From contig NZ_JAQNDK010000005.1 of NCBI RefSeq assembly GCF_028368935.1, positions 1,366,501 through 1,430,500 of the forward strand: a stretch of 64,000 bases of DNA, in the 5' to 3' direction. This DNA is from Sorangium aterium (lineage in GTDB: Bacteria; Myxococcota_A; Polyangia; Polyangiales; Polyangiaceae). The position numbers and the translations under genes were made by a program. The notes below the pieces were generated by a model that saw only the letters and a program-made list of their open reading frames with translations, did no database searches and was not told the DNA's origin. This document shows, one piece after another, positions 52,825 to 61,771 of the stretch (its first letter is position 1; every line of letters starts with the position of its first letter).

Positions 52825-53823
52825 ATGGCGAACGTCGCAGTCATCGGGGCCGGCGCGTGGGGGACGGCGCTGGCGAAGTTGCTGGCGGACAAGGGCAACC
52901 CCACCGCGCTCTGGGCGCACCACGGCGAGCTCGCCGAGCGCATCGGCCGCGAGCGCCAGAACGACCGGTACCTGCCGGGCGTGGAGCTGCCCGCGAGCCT
53001 GCGGGCGACCGGCGATCTCGAGGACGCGCTCCGCGGCGCGGAGCTCGCCGTCGTGGTCGTCCCGTCGCACGCGCTGCGCGAGGTCGTCCGGGAGGCAGGG
53101 CGCCACATCCCCCGCGACGCGCTCGTGTGCAGCGCGACGAAGGGCATCGAGAACGACTCGCTGATGCTGATGAGCGAGGTGCTGGTCGACGAGCTCGGGC
53201 GCGAGGCCGAGCCGCGGCTCTCGTACCTGTCGGGCCCGAGCTTCGCGCGCGAGGTCGCGGCCGGCCAGCCGACCACGGTCGTGGTCGCCGGCAGGAGCGA
53301 GCGGGAGACGCACGCGGTGCAGCGCATGTTCGCGACCGATCGGTTCCGGGTCTACTCGTCCGATGACGTCGTGGGCGTGGAGGTCGGCGGCGCCCTCAAG
53401 AACGTCATCGCCATCGCCGCCGGCATCTGCGACGGCCTCGGCTTCGGCCACAACGCGCGCGCCGGGCTCATCACGCGCGGCCTCGCGGAGATCGGCCGCG
53501 TGGCGGCGGCGAAGGGGGCGAACCCGCTCACGCTCGCGGGGCTCTCCGGCATGGGCGACCTGGTGCTCACGTGCACGGGCGAGCTGTCGCGCAACCGCAC
53601 CGTCGGGATCGAGATGGGCAGGGGACGGAAGCTCGACGAGATCCTCGCCGGCCTCGGCCATGTCGCCGAGGGCGTGAAGACCGCAAAGAGCGCGCACGAC
53701 CTCGCGGACAAGCTGGGCGTGAGCGCGCCGATTACGATCGAGGTGTACCGGATGCTGTACGAGGGAAAGCCGCCGCAGCAGGCCGTCGTGGACCTCATGA
53801 CCCGCGCCCTCACGAGAGAGTGA
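52825..53823 (+). CDS. gpsA: NAD(P)-dependent glycerol-3-phosphate dehydrogenase
   Basis: A 332-residue cytoplasmic enzyme that makes glycerol-3-phosphate from dihydroxyacetone phosphate for phospholipid synthesis. The Rossmann motif VIGAGAWGTALA, the CSATKGIE and LSGPSFAREVA segments, the catalytic lysine in GGALKNVIAIAAGICDGLG, and the FGHNARAGLITRGLAE motif are complete. Family alignment and the TAGGGT box 7 bases before place the start at 52825; the GTG at 52801 would add eight unneeded residues. Confidence 0.96.
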   Translation: MANVAVIGAGAWGTALAKLLADKGNPTALWAHHGELAERIGRERQNDRYLPGVELPASLRATGDLEDALRGAELAVVVVPSHALREVVREAGRHIPRDALVCSATKGIENDSLMLMSEVLVDELGREAEPRLSYLSGPSFAREVAAGQPTTVVVAGRSERETHAVQRMFATDRFRVYSSDDVVGVEVGGALKNVIAIAAGICDGLGFGHNARAGLITRGLAEIGRVAAAKGANPLTLAGLSGMGDLVLTCTGELSRNRTVGIEMGRGRKLDEILAGLGHVAEGVKTAKSAHDLADKLGVSAPITIEVYRMLYEGKPPQQAVVDLMTRALTRE

Positions 53824-53905
53824 GACGCGGGGCCGGCTCGCGGGAAGGCACTTTCTCGCGCCGCAGCGCGCCTCGCCTCTCGCGAGCGTGTAAAGTGGCG
53901 GCGCG

Positions 53906-54976
53906 ATGCAAACGCGACCTCTCGTGAGTCTCCTCTCCGCGCTCCTCCTGTCGAGCGTCAGCTCGACGGCCGCTGCCCAGTACGGCACGCCGCCCTACGG
54001 TGGTCAGCAGGGCGGCGCGTACGGCGGTCAGTACGGCGGCGGGTACGGAGGCCAGTACGGCGGCGCGTACGGCGGCTACGGGTACGCGCCGCCGAAGAAG
54101 AGCGAGCCCAAATCGACGCCGCTCGAGGTCGGCTACCTCTACGCCACCTCCGTGGCCTACGGCGTGGGGACCGGCATCTGGATCGACGCGGTCGCCGGCA
54201 TCGACGATCCCGGCGTGCAGTTCATCGCCCCCGCGCTCCTCGGCGTCGCGGCGCCGGTCGGCGTCTACTTCCTCGACTCGCCGCCGATGCCGCGCGGCAT
54301 GCCGTCCGCGATCGCCACGGGCATGGTGATCGGCGCGGGCGAGGGGCTCGGCATCGCCTCCTACCAGTACGTCAGCGCGCGGAAGGGCAAGGAGTGGGGC
54401 TTCCTCGGGCTCGCGACAGCCGAGGTGGTCGGCTCCACCGTCGGCGGCGCGGCGGGCTGGGGGTTCTACTACCTCCTCCGGCCCAAGCCGCAGACCAACA
54501 TGCTCGTCGCCTCGGGCGCCGTCTGGGGCTCGCTCATCGGCAGCGCGTTCGGGGCCGCCGCCAGCAATGGTGACTGGAGCGAGTCGAACGACAGCATCTC
54601 GCTCGGCGGCCTCATCGGGTTCAACGTCGCGACCGCGGGCGCCGTCGGCCTGTCCGTCGCGTGGACGCCCTCGTGGAACCAGCTCGCGTGGATGTGGGGT
54701 GGGCTCGGCATCGGCACGGTGGTGTCGTTGCCCATCTACTTCGCGTACATCGGGAGCGATCACGACCCCCGCCGCGGCCTCATCGCCCAGGGCGCGGCGG
54801 GCACCCTCGGCCTCGTCGCGGGCGCCTTGTTCCTCGGGAGGCCGGACTCGAGCGCCTCCGTCGCCCTGGACGACCAGGAAGATCGTGGCCGCCCCCCGTT
54901 CGCGCGCGTGCTCGGCGGCAGCCTCACGCCTTACCGAGGCGGGCTCGGCGCCGTCGTCGTCGGAGAGCTCTGGTAA
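53906..54976 (+). CDS. exported/membrane protein with Gly-Tyr-rich N-terminal repeat
   Basis: A 356-residue protein. It has a signal peptide (about 1-24), then a Gly/Tyr/Gln repeat of the YGGQYGG type (about 26-62) and a lysine-rich hinge. Seven to eight hydrophobic, glycine-rich segments follow, separated by short loops (for example ALLGVAAPVGVYFLDSPP and GSTVGGAAGWGFYYLL). The glycine-rich segments could be membrane helices or strands of an outer-membrane barrel. The sequence alone does not decide. TAAAGT lies 9 bases before the ATG. The family is not recognised. Confidence 0.6.
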   Translation: MQTRPLVSLLSALLLSSVSSTAAAQYGTPPYGGQQGGAYGGQYGGGYGGQYGGAYGGYGYAPPKKSEPKSTPLEVGYLYATSVAYGVGTGIWIDAVAGIDDPGVQFIAPALLGVAAPVGVYFLDSPPMPRGMPSAIATGMVIGAGEGLGIASYQYVSARKGKEWGFLGLATAEVVGSTVGGAAGWGFYYLLRPKPQTNMLVASGAVWGSLIGSAFGAAASNGDWSESNDSISLGGLIGFNVATAGAVGLSVAWTPSWNQLAWMWGGLGIGTVVSLPIYFAYIGSDHDPRRGLIAQGAAGTLGLVAGALFLGRPDSSASVALDDQEDRGRPPFARVLGGSLTPYRGGLGAVVVGELW

Positions 54977-55025
54977 GCCGCGGTGTGCCGTCCAACACGG
55001 CTGCATGAGGCCGCGGCACGCCTGC

Positions 55026-55031
55026 TATGCT
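55026..55031 (+). promoter_or_regulatory. candidate -10 box TATGCT, leaderless promoter
   Basis: TATGCT ends 7 bases before the ATG at 55039. An ATG at 55027 lies inside this box, which argues against its use. Confidence 0.5.
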
Positions 55032-55038
55032 CCCCTCG

Positions 55039-56964
55039 ATGCCGACCCTGAAGTATTTCGCCTCCGAGGGCGCGCCACGCCTGTACAGCGTCCACAAGCC
55101 GGTCACGACGATCGGCAAGGCGCTCGGAAACGACGTCGCGGTCGCCGGGGCAGGGGTGCTGGACCATCACGCGCAGATCGTGTTCGACGGGCGCGATTTC
55201 GTGCTGGAGGAGTGCGAGCGCGACGGCGAGATCGCGATCAACGGCAAGAAGAAGCGGCGCGCCCGCCTGGTGCACGGCGACCGGCTCCAGCTCGGCACGG
55301 TCGAGGTCGGCTTCTCGATGTTCGCCGAGGCGCCGACCGTCCAGGAGCGGCTCCCGGCGGGCGACGGCGGGGCAGAGCGGTCCGCGCCGCCGCAGGGCTC
55401 GTCGGAGCTCGCCGGCGTCCGCAAGCTGTTCGCGTTCAGCGAGAAGCTCATCAACCGGCGCAGCGTCGACGAGCTCCTCGAGGCGATGCTCGACGACGTC
55501 ATCGAGCTGACGCACGCCGACAAGGGCTTCCTCCTGCTCCTCGAGGGGGCGGAGGCGGCGGCCGACACGGCGGTCTGCGGCGGCGCTCCGGCCGCGGGCG
55601 GCGAGCGCAAGCTGGCGGTGCGCGCGTCGCGCAACGTCCGCAAGGAGGCCATCACCGACGCGGCCGGGGGGATCTCGGACAGCATCGTGCGCCAGGTCAT
55701 CGTCTCGGGCCGCCCGGTGATCGTGTCCGACGCGCTCGCCGACACGCAGTTCGGCCGGAGCGACAGCGTCATCGCGATGAAGCTCTCCAGCGTGATGTGC
55801 GCGCCGCTCCTGTCGCAGGGCCAGATCATCGGCGCGCTCTACGTCGGCAACGACAAGATCAAGCACCTCTTCGACCGCGCCCAGCTCGACCTGCTCAGCA
55901 TCTTCGCGTCCCAGGCCTCGCTCATCCTCCAGAACGCGATGCTCCTGAACGCCCTCAGGGCCGACAAGGCCAAGCTCGTCGCCGAGCTGCACGACAAGAA
56001 GTTCGGCGAGATCATCGGCGCCTGCCCGTCGATGCTCGAGGTGTTCCGCAAGCTGCAGAAGGTCGCGGCGACCGACATCAGCGTGCTCATCACGGGCGAG
56101 ACGGGGACCGGGAAAGAGCTCATCGCGCGGGAGCTGCACCGGCGCAGCCCGCGCGAGGGCGGCCCCTTCGTCACCATCAACTGCGGCGCGATCCCCGAGA
56201 ACCTCATCGAGAGCGAGCTCTTCGGCCACGTGAAGGGCGCCTTCACCGGCGCCATCGCCAGCCGCCCGGGCAAGTTCCAGATCGCCGACAAGGGCACGCT
56301 GTTCCTCGACGAGATCGGCGAGCTGCCGCTGAACCTCCAGGTGAAGCTCCTCCGCGCGCTCCAGGAGCGGGTGGTCTTCCGCGTCGGCGACTCGAAGCCC
56401 GAGAAGGTCGACATCCGCATCGTCGCCGCCACGAACAGGAACCTCGAGGAGGAGATCCGCGCCGGCAATTTCCGGGAGGATCTCTACTACCGGCTCAACG
56501 TCGTGAACCTGTGGCTCCCGCCGCTCCGCGAGCGGGGTGACGACGTGCTCATCATCGCCAAGGTCCTGCTCTCGAAGTACGCCGACGAGCTCGGCAGCGC
56601 CGTGCGAGGCTTCAGCCCGGCCGCGCTCGCCGCGATCAAGAAGTACCCCTGGCCGGGCAACATCCGGCAGCTCGAGAACCGCATCAAGAAGGCGCTCGTC
56701 CTCTGCGACCAGGCGCTCCTCGCCGTGGAGGATCTCGATCTCGGCCCAGGGGCCGAGACGGCCATCATGCCGCTGGAGAAGGCCAAGGAGGAGTTCCAGC
56801 GGCGGTACGTGCTGGAGGCGCTCGAGCGCAACAACGGCAACCGCACGCAGACGGCCCGCGACCTCGGCGTCGACCCGCGCACCATCTTCCGCTACCTCGA
56901 GAAGGAGCAGAACCCGATGCCGAGCGGGGCCGGCGGCGTGGCCCGCGATCCGACCGAAGCGTGA
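55039..56964 (+). CDS. FHA-GAF sigma54-dependent transcription activator (NtrC family)
   Basis: A 641-residue regulator. Residues about 3-105 form an FHA domain that reads phosphothreonine, suggesting control by a Ser/Thr kinase. Residues about 125-310 form a GAF sensor. The AAA+ domain has Walker A G353-ETGTGKE and the sigma54-contact motif G400-AFTGA405, with ESELFGH, LFLDEIGELP and RLNVVNLWLPPLRER. The C-terminal Fis-type helix-turn-helix is about 585-625 (NGNRTQTARDLGVDPRTIFRYLEK). All motifs for open-complex formation are intact. FHA-type enhancer-binding proteins are a hallmark of myxobacteria. The ATG at 55039 follows TATGCT by 7 bases. The stop overlaps mutS2 by 4 bases. Confidence 0.92.
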   Translation: MPTLKYFASEGAPRLYSVHKPVTTIGKALGNDVAVAGAGVLDHHAQIVFDGRDFVLEECERDGEIAINGKKKRRARLVHGDRLQLGTVEVGFSMFAEAPTVQERLPAGDGGAERSAPPQGSSELAGVRKLFAFSEKLINRRSVDELLEAMLDDVIELTHADKGFLLLLEGAEAAADTAVCGGAPAAGGERKLAVRASRNVRKEAITDAAGGISDSIVRQVIVSGRPVIVSDALADTQFGRSDSVIAMKLSSVMCAPLLSQGQIIGALYVGNDKIKHLFDRAQLDLLSIFASQASLILQNAMLLNALRADKAKLVAELHDKKFGEIIGACPSMLEVFRKLQKVAATDISVLITGETGTGKELIARELHRRSPREGGPFVTINCGAIPENLIESELFGHVKGAFTGAIASRPGKFQIADKGTLFLDEIGELPLNLQVKLLRALQERVVFRVGDSKPEKVDIRIVAATNRNLEEEIRAGNFREDLYYRLNVVNLWLPPLRERGDDVLIIAKVLLSKYADELGSAVRGFSPAALAAIKKYPWPGNIRQLENRIKKALVLCDQALLAVEDLDLGPGAETAIMPLEKAKEEFQRRYVLEALERNNGNRTQTARDLGVDPRTIFRYLEKEQNPMPSGAGGVARDPTEA

Positions 56965-59423
56965 TGGACTACAACCCCGAAGGGCCCTTCGCAGATCCCT
57001 GTCCCACCAAGACCCACGCCGACCTCGAGTGGGATCGCGTCCTCGAGGCGCTCGCGGAGCGATGCGCGTCTCGGGGCGGGAAGCGGCTGGCCCGGGCGCT
57101 GCCGTTCGCGTCGACGCGCGCCGAGGCCCTCACCGCGCTCGCGGAGGTGCGCGAGGCGGTGGAGCTCGCCCGCGCCGGGGAGCCGGTGCCGTCGCGCGAC
57201 GTCGCGGAGCTCGAGGACGCGCTCGATCGGGCCCGTATCGGCGCGGCGCTCGCGAACGAGGAGCTGCGCGCCGTGCTCGGCCTCCTCGAGGCCGCGCGGA
57301 CGTCGCGGCAGTACCTGCAGAACCGGCGTCAGATCGCGCCAGCGCTCTACGCCGCGTGCGCGACCGACCCGGAGCTCGACGCCGTCGCGCGCGAGCTCGC
57401 GGCGGCCTTCGATCCGGACGGCACGCTCGCCGATCGCGCGTCGCCGCGCCTGGAGGCGCTGCGCGCGGAGCGGCGCGCGGTGCGCGAGCGGCTCGTCCGG
57501 CGCCTCGAGGACCTCATCCAGAAGCACGAGGACATCCTCCAGGACCGCTACTGGACGGAGCGCGACGGGCGCTACGTGCTGCCGGTGCGATCCGACGCGC
57601 ACGAGCGCTTCCCCGGCATCGTCCACGCGACGAGCGCGAGCGGCGCCACCGTGTTCGTGGAGCCCCGGGTGCTCGTCGAGACGGGCAACCGGATGAAGAT
57701 GGTCGACGCCGAGGTCGCGCGGGAGGAGCTCGCGATCTACGCGGCGCTCACCGCCCGCGTGGCCGAGGACGTCGAGAGCGTCGCGGCCGCCGCGCGCGCG
57801 CTGGCCCACGCCGACGTGCGGGCCGCGGCGGCGCGGCTCGCGGAGGACCTCGACCTCACCTTCCCGGACGTCCCGGGGGACGCCTTCGATGCCGGGCGGG
57901 GCGCCTCGGAGGGCGGCTCGAGGCCGACCTCCATCGAGCTCGTCGGGGGCCGCCACCCGCTCCTCGCGCTCGACGGCGTGAAGGTGGTCCCGAGCGACCT
58001 CGCGATGAGCGCGGGCCGCGCGATGATCGTCTCCGGACCGAACGCCGGCGGCAAGACCGTGGCCCTGAAGACGCTCGGGCTCGCGGCGCTGATGGTCCGC
58101 GCGGGCCTGCCGGTCGCGGCGAGGGAGGGCTCTCGCGTCGCGCTCTTCGACGTCGTGCTGACCGACGTCGGCGACGAGCAGAACCTCCACAAGAACCTGT
58201 CGACCTTCAGCGCCCACGTGAAGAACCTGGGGCGGATCCTCGGCGAGACGCGCCCCGGCGCGCTCGTCCTGCTCGACGAGCTCGCGGGCGGCACCGATCC
58301 GCGCGAGGGCGAGGCGCTCGCCGCGGCCGTGCTCGACTCGCTGTGCGCGCGGGGGGGCACCGTCGCCAGCACCACGCACTACGAGGGCCTCAAGGCGCTC
58401 GCGCTCGGTGATCAGCGCTTCGAGAACGCCTCGGTCGGCTTCGATCTCGCCACCATGAGCCCGACCTTCCGGCTCGTCGTCGGCGTGCCCGGCGCCTCGA
58501 GCGCGCTCGCCGTCGCGCGGCGGTTCGGCATCCCGGGCGCCGTGCTCGAGCGGGCCGAGCGCTTCCTCACGAAGGAGGCGGTCACCTTCGAGCAGATGGT
58601 CGAGAAGCTCTCCGCCGAGCGCCGCGCGCTCGAGCTCGCGCGCGAGGACGCCGAGCGGGAGGCGGCTGCCGCCCGCGCGAAGCGGCGGGAGCTGGAGGCG
58701 GAGATCGAGCGGGCTCGGGACAAGGAGCGCGGCGTGATCACGCGGGAGGGGGAGGCGCTGCTCGCCAGCCTGCGGCGCGCGCGCGAGGACCTCAAGGCGG
58801 CGCAGGCGCGCCTGCGCGGCAAGCCCACCGAGGAGGACGTGCGCGCGGCCGCTCGCGCCATGGACGCGGTCGGGCAGAAGACGTCGATCGGCGGCGAGCT
58901 CGAGCTGCGCCCGAAGGACGAGCCGCACGCGCGGCCGGCGATCGATCCGGCCTCGATCCGCGTCGGCGCCCGCGTCTACGTGCCTCGCTTGCGGGCCGAG
59001 GCCGAGGTGGTGGAGGTCCTGTCGGGCGGCCAGCTGCGGGTCACCGCCGGCTCGCTCAAGCTCACGACCTCGATCGCCGAGCTGCGCGGCACCGGCGCGC
59101 CGCCGGCCGCCGCGGCGCCGCCGCAGCGCCGCGTCGATCTGGACGCCGCCGCCGACCCCGACGTCCCGATCCAGACGGCGGACAACTCGGTGGATCTCCG
59201 CGGCCTCCGCGCGCACGAGGCGGTCGCCATGGCCGAGCAGTTCCTCGACCGCTCGCTCGGCGCGGGCCGCAAGGTCACGTTCTTCGTCCACGGGCACGGC
59301 ACGGGCGCCCTGCGCGATGCCGTCCGCGAGGCGCTGCGCGGGAGCCCGTACGTGGCGCGCCTCCGCCCGGGCGGACCGAGCGAGGGCGGCGACGGCGTTA
59401 CGGTCGCCTGGCTGAAGTGGTGA
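56961..59423 (+). CDS. mutS2: MutS2-family ATPase/endonuclease
   Basis: An 820-residue protein. It has the MutS core and clamp without the mismatch-reading domain, Walker A G359-PNAGGKT366, LVLLDELAGGTDPREGEAL (Walker B), and the STTHYEGLKALA segment. A basic coiled-coil linker (about 520-640) leads to a C-terminal Smr nuclease-like domain (about 740-820) with VDLRGLRAHEA and HGHGTGALRDAVRE. MutS2 proteins suppress recombination or rescue collided ribosomes in other bacteria. It starts at GTG 56961 (GTGA overlap), or at ATG 56964. Confidence 0.93.
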   Translation: MMDYNPEGPFADPCPTKTHADLEWDRVLEALAERCASRGGKRLARALPFASTRAEALTALAEVREAVELARAGEPVPSRDVAELEDALDRARIGAALANEELRAVLGLLEAARTSRQYLQNRRQIAPALYAACATDPELDAVARELAAAFDPDGTLADRASPRLEALRAERRAVRERLVRRLEDLIQKHEDILQDRYWTERDGRYVLPVRSDAHERFPGIVHATSASGATVFVEPRVLVETGNRMKMVDAEVAREELAIYAALTARVAEDVESVAAAARALAHADVRAAAARLAEDLDLTFPDVPGDAFDAGRGASEGGSRPTSIELVGGRHPLLALDGVKVVPSDLAMSAGRAMIVSGPNAGGKTVALKTLGLAALMVRAGLPVAAREGSRVALFDVVLTDVGDEQNLHKNLSTFSAHVKNLGRILGETRPGALVLLDELAGGTDPREGEALAAAVLDSLCARGGTVASTTHYEGLKALALGDQRFENASVGFDLATMSPTFRLVVGVPGASSALAVARRFGIPGAVLERAERFLTKEAVTFEQMVEKLSAERRALELAREDAEREAAAARAKRRELEAEIERARDKERGVITREGEALLASLRRAREDLKAAQARLRGKPTEEDVRAAARAMDAVGQKTSIGGELELRPKDEPHARPAIDPASIRVGARVYVPRLRAEAEVVEVLSGGQLRVTAGSLKLTTSIAELRGTGAPPAAAAPPQRRVDLDAAADPDVPIQTADNSVDLRGLRAHEAVAMAEQFLDRSLGAGRKVTFFVHGHGTGALRDAVREALRGSPYVARLRPGGPSEGGDGVTVAWLKW

Positions 59424-59459
59424 GGGATCGCGCGCCCGAGCGACAGCGCGTCGTGACGC

Positions 59460-59882
59460 TCAGCGATCCCGGTCGACGCGGCCGAGGTTCTCGGCGATCC
59501 GGTCGAGCACGCCGTTCACGAAGGCGCCGCTCTCCTCGCTGCCGTAGCGCTTGGCGAGCTCGACCGCCTCGTCGAGGATGACCGCGCGCGGCACCTCCGG
59601 GCGGTTCATGAGCTCCCACGCACCGAGCCGGAGGACGTTCCGATCCACGCGCGCCATCCGCTCGAGGCGCCAGTTCGTGCTCGCCTTCCGGATCGCCTCG
59701 TCCACGGCCGCGAGATCCTCGGCGACACCGACCACCACCTCGTCCGCGTAGGCGCGTCCCTCGGGATCGCCCGGCGTCTCGCGCCAGAAGGTCGCGACGA
59801 CGCGGGGCGCCGAGCTCCCGCCAGCTTCCACCGCGAACAGCATCTGCAAGGCCGCTTCGCGGCCGGTAGAGCGCGCACCCAT
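59460..59882 (-). CDS. nusB: transcription antitermination protein NusB
   Basis: A 140-residue helical RNA-binding protein that works with NusE in rRNA antitermination. The N-terminal GREAALQMLFAVE, the central LERMARVDRNVLRLGAWELM and the C-terminal AVILDEAVELAKRYGSEESGAFVNGVLDRIA are classical. GAAGG lies 6 bases before the ATG. It follows ribH by 16 bases, the common ribH-nusB arrangement, and converges with mutS2. Confidence 0.95.
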   Translation of the reverse strand: MGARSTGREAALQMLFAVEAGGSSAPRVVATFWRETPGDPEGRAYADEVVVGVAEDLAAVDEAIRKASTNWRLERMARVDRNVLRLGAWELMNRPEVPRAVILDEAVELAKRYGSEESGAFVNGVLDRIAENLGRVDRDR

Positions 59883-59898
59883 CTCTCAGAACCTTCGT

Positions 59899-60408
59899 TT
59901 ACAGGCCAGCAGTGTCCAGCGCGGCGCCGAGCGCGAGCATCTCGATCGCGCTGACGGCGGCCTCCCACCCCTTATTGCCATGCTTCGTGCCCGCCCGCTC
60001 GACCGCTTGCTCGATCGAGTCGGTCGTGAGCACCCCGAACGTGACCGGCACCCCGGTCTGGAGCGACACGGTCGCGATCCCCTTCGTGACCTCGGCCGCC
60101 ACGTAGTCGAAATGCGGCGTCGAGCCCCGGATCACCGCGCCCAGGGTGATGATCGCGTCGACGCTCTTCTTGTGCGCGAGCCTCCCCACGATGGTGGGCA
60201 TCTCCCACGCGCCCGGGACGCGCACGATTGACGTCCGACCGAGCGCGCCGCCGTGCCGCGCGATGGCGTCGAGCGCGCCCTCGACCAGGCGGTCGACGAT
60301 GAAGTGGTTGAAGCGGCTCGCCACGAGCGCGAAGCGCGCCCCCGGCGGGACCACCAGGTTCCCTTCGATCACCCTCGCCTGTGCTTGCCCGACCGCTTGC
60401 TCTGCCAT
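59899..60408 (-). CDS. ribH: 6,7-dimethyl-8-ribityllumazine synthase
   Basis: A 169-residue enzyme that condenses dihydroxybutanone phosphate with the ribityl-uracil to give lumazine, the penultimate riboflavin step. [41 protein letters not shown], the [13 protein letters not shown] loop and the late [13 protein letters not shown] motif (catalytic His region) are all intact. It lies between the ribB-type gene and nusB. No ribosome site is striking. Confidence 0.96.
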   Translation of the reverse strand: MAEQAVGQAQARVIEGNLVVPPGARFALVASRFNHFIVDRLVEGALDAIARHGGALGRTSIVRVPGAWEMPTIVGRLAHKKSVDAIITLGAVIRGSTPHFDYVAAEVTKGIATVSLQTGVPVTFGVLTTDSIEQAVERAGTKHGNKGWEAAVSAIEMLALGAALDTAGL

Positions 60409-60487
60409 CCGCCGTTCCTCTCTCCTGCCGCGCGAGGTGCGCGATCGCCGCGATCGCGATCCTGTCCGAGCGTCCTTTTACCAGCGA

Positions 60488-60572
60488 ACGAGCGCGCCCG
60501 TCTGTCAGGCCTCGCCCTTCATCGAGACGAGCGCGCCCGTCTGTCAGGCCTCGCCCTTCATCGAGACGAGCG
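60488..60572 (-). repeat. 39-bp tandem duplication at the 3' end of the ribB-type gene
   Basis: Positions 60488-60533 and 60527-60572 are identical, a 39-base period in about 2.2 copies. The unit contains the last codons of the gene (MKGEA plus stop), so one copy lies beyond the true stop. Perfect identity suggests a recent event. Confidence 0.9.
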
Positions 60573-61731
60573 GCACCCGCTCGATCACGGTGAGCCCGTA
60601 CCCGGTGATCCCCGCGATCTTCGGCTGGCTGTTCGTGAGGAGCCGGATCTGGTGCACCCCGAGGTCCGCCAGGACCTGCGCGCCGAGGCCGAACTCCCGC
60701 AGCGTCCACGGCTGCTGCGTCTTCACGACGGGGAGCGCCTCGTCGGAGCCCGAGCCCTTCAGCAGCTCCAGCTCGCGGCCCAGGTCCCCTCGCGATGGGA
60801 TGTAGACGACCACCCCGACGCCGGCGCTCTCGATCGCGAGGAGCGCCTCGCGCAGGTTCGAGCCGCCGTCGAGGGGCGTCGAGCTGAAGAGGTCCGCGAT
60901 GGTCGACCCGGAGTGCACGCGGCACAGGATGGGGTCCGGCGTCGCCACCGCGCCCTTGGTCAGCGCGAGGAACTGCCGCTGCTCGTTGATCACCTCGTAG
61001 ACGTACACGGTCCACTCCGTGCCCGTCAGGTCGAGCCGCAGCGTCCGCTCGCCCACGCAGCGGACCAGCCGCTCGGTCTGGAGCCGGTACTGGATGAGGT
61101 CCGCCACCGTCACGATCAGCAGGCCGTGCTTCGCGGCGAACACCTCGAGATCCCGCATGCGGGCCATGCTGCCGTCGTCGTTCATGATCTCGCAGATCAC
61201 GCCCGCCGGCCGGAGCCCGGCGAGGCGCGCGAGATCCACGGATCCCTCGGTCTGCCCCGTCCGCACGAGCACGCCCCCGCGGCGCGCCTTCAGCGGAAAG
61301 ACGTGCCCCGGCGTGACGAGATCCTCGGGCGCGGCGTCGCGCGCGATCGCGACCCGGATCGTGTGCGCCCGATCGGCGGCGCTGATCCCGGTCGTCACCC
61401 CGGTGCGCGCCTCGATGCTGACGGTGAAGGCGGTGCCGAGCGGCGGTCCGCTCCGCCCTGGCGCGGACATCATCGGCAGCTCGAGGCGCGCCACCTGCTC
61501 CTCGTCGAGGGCGAGGCAGATGAGGCCGCGCCCGTGCATGGCCATGAAGTTGATCGCCTCGGGGGTGACCGCCTCCGCGGCCATGCAGAGATCCCCCTCG
61601 TTCTCGCGATCCTCGTCGTCGACGAGGATCACCATCTTGCCCGCGCGGATGTGATCGAGCGCGGTGTTCACGCGGTCGAGGACCGCTTTGTCGATGGTCA
61701 GCCGATGAGGCATCGGGCCCCCGGAGGTCAT
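60544..61731 (-). CDS. ribB: 3,4-dihydroxy-2-butanone-4-phosphate synthase fused to a degenerate GTP cyclohydrolase II domain
   Basis: A 395-residue protein. Residues about 11-215 are RibB: VDDEDRENEGDL (metal and catalytic glutamate/aspartate), HGRGLICLAL, TGISAADRAHTI and GHVFPLKARRGG, all intact. The C-terminal 180 residues align with GTP cyclohydrolase II. Where that enzyme has the zinc cysteines (SECxTGD...RCDCG), this one reads SGSTIADLFSSTPLDGGSN with no cysteine. The GTP-hydrolysing activity must be absent. Such RibB proteins with a non-catalytic RibA-like tail have been described in proteobacteria (RibBX). A true RibA is expected elsewhere. The start is ATG 61731, or 61713 in frame. 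Confidence 0.88.
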   Translation of the reverse strand: MTSGGPMPHRLTIDKAVLDRVNTALDHIRAGKMVILVDDEDRENEGDLCMAAEAVTPEAINFMAMHGRGLICLALDEEQVARLELPMMSAPGRSGPPLGTAFTVSIEARTGVTTGISAADRAHTIRVAIARDAAPEDLVTPGHVFPLKARRGGVLVRTGQTEGSVDLARLAGLRPAGVICEIMNDDGSMARMRDLEVFAAKHGLLIVTVADLIQYRLQTERLVRCVGERTLRLDLTGTEWTVYVYEVINEQRQFLALTKGAVATPDPILCRVHSGSTIADLFSSTPLDGGSNLREALLAIESAGVGVVVYIPSRGDLGRELELLKGSGSDEALPVVKTQQPWTLREFGLGAQVLADLGVHQIRLLTNSQPKIAGITGYGLTVIERVPLVSMKGEA

Positions 61732-61771
61732 GTCCTGGTCGAGCCTGCCGCTCGAGGCGGCTGACACAGCC

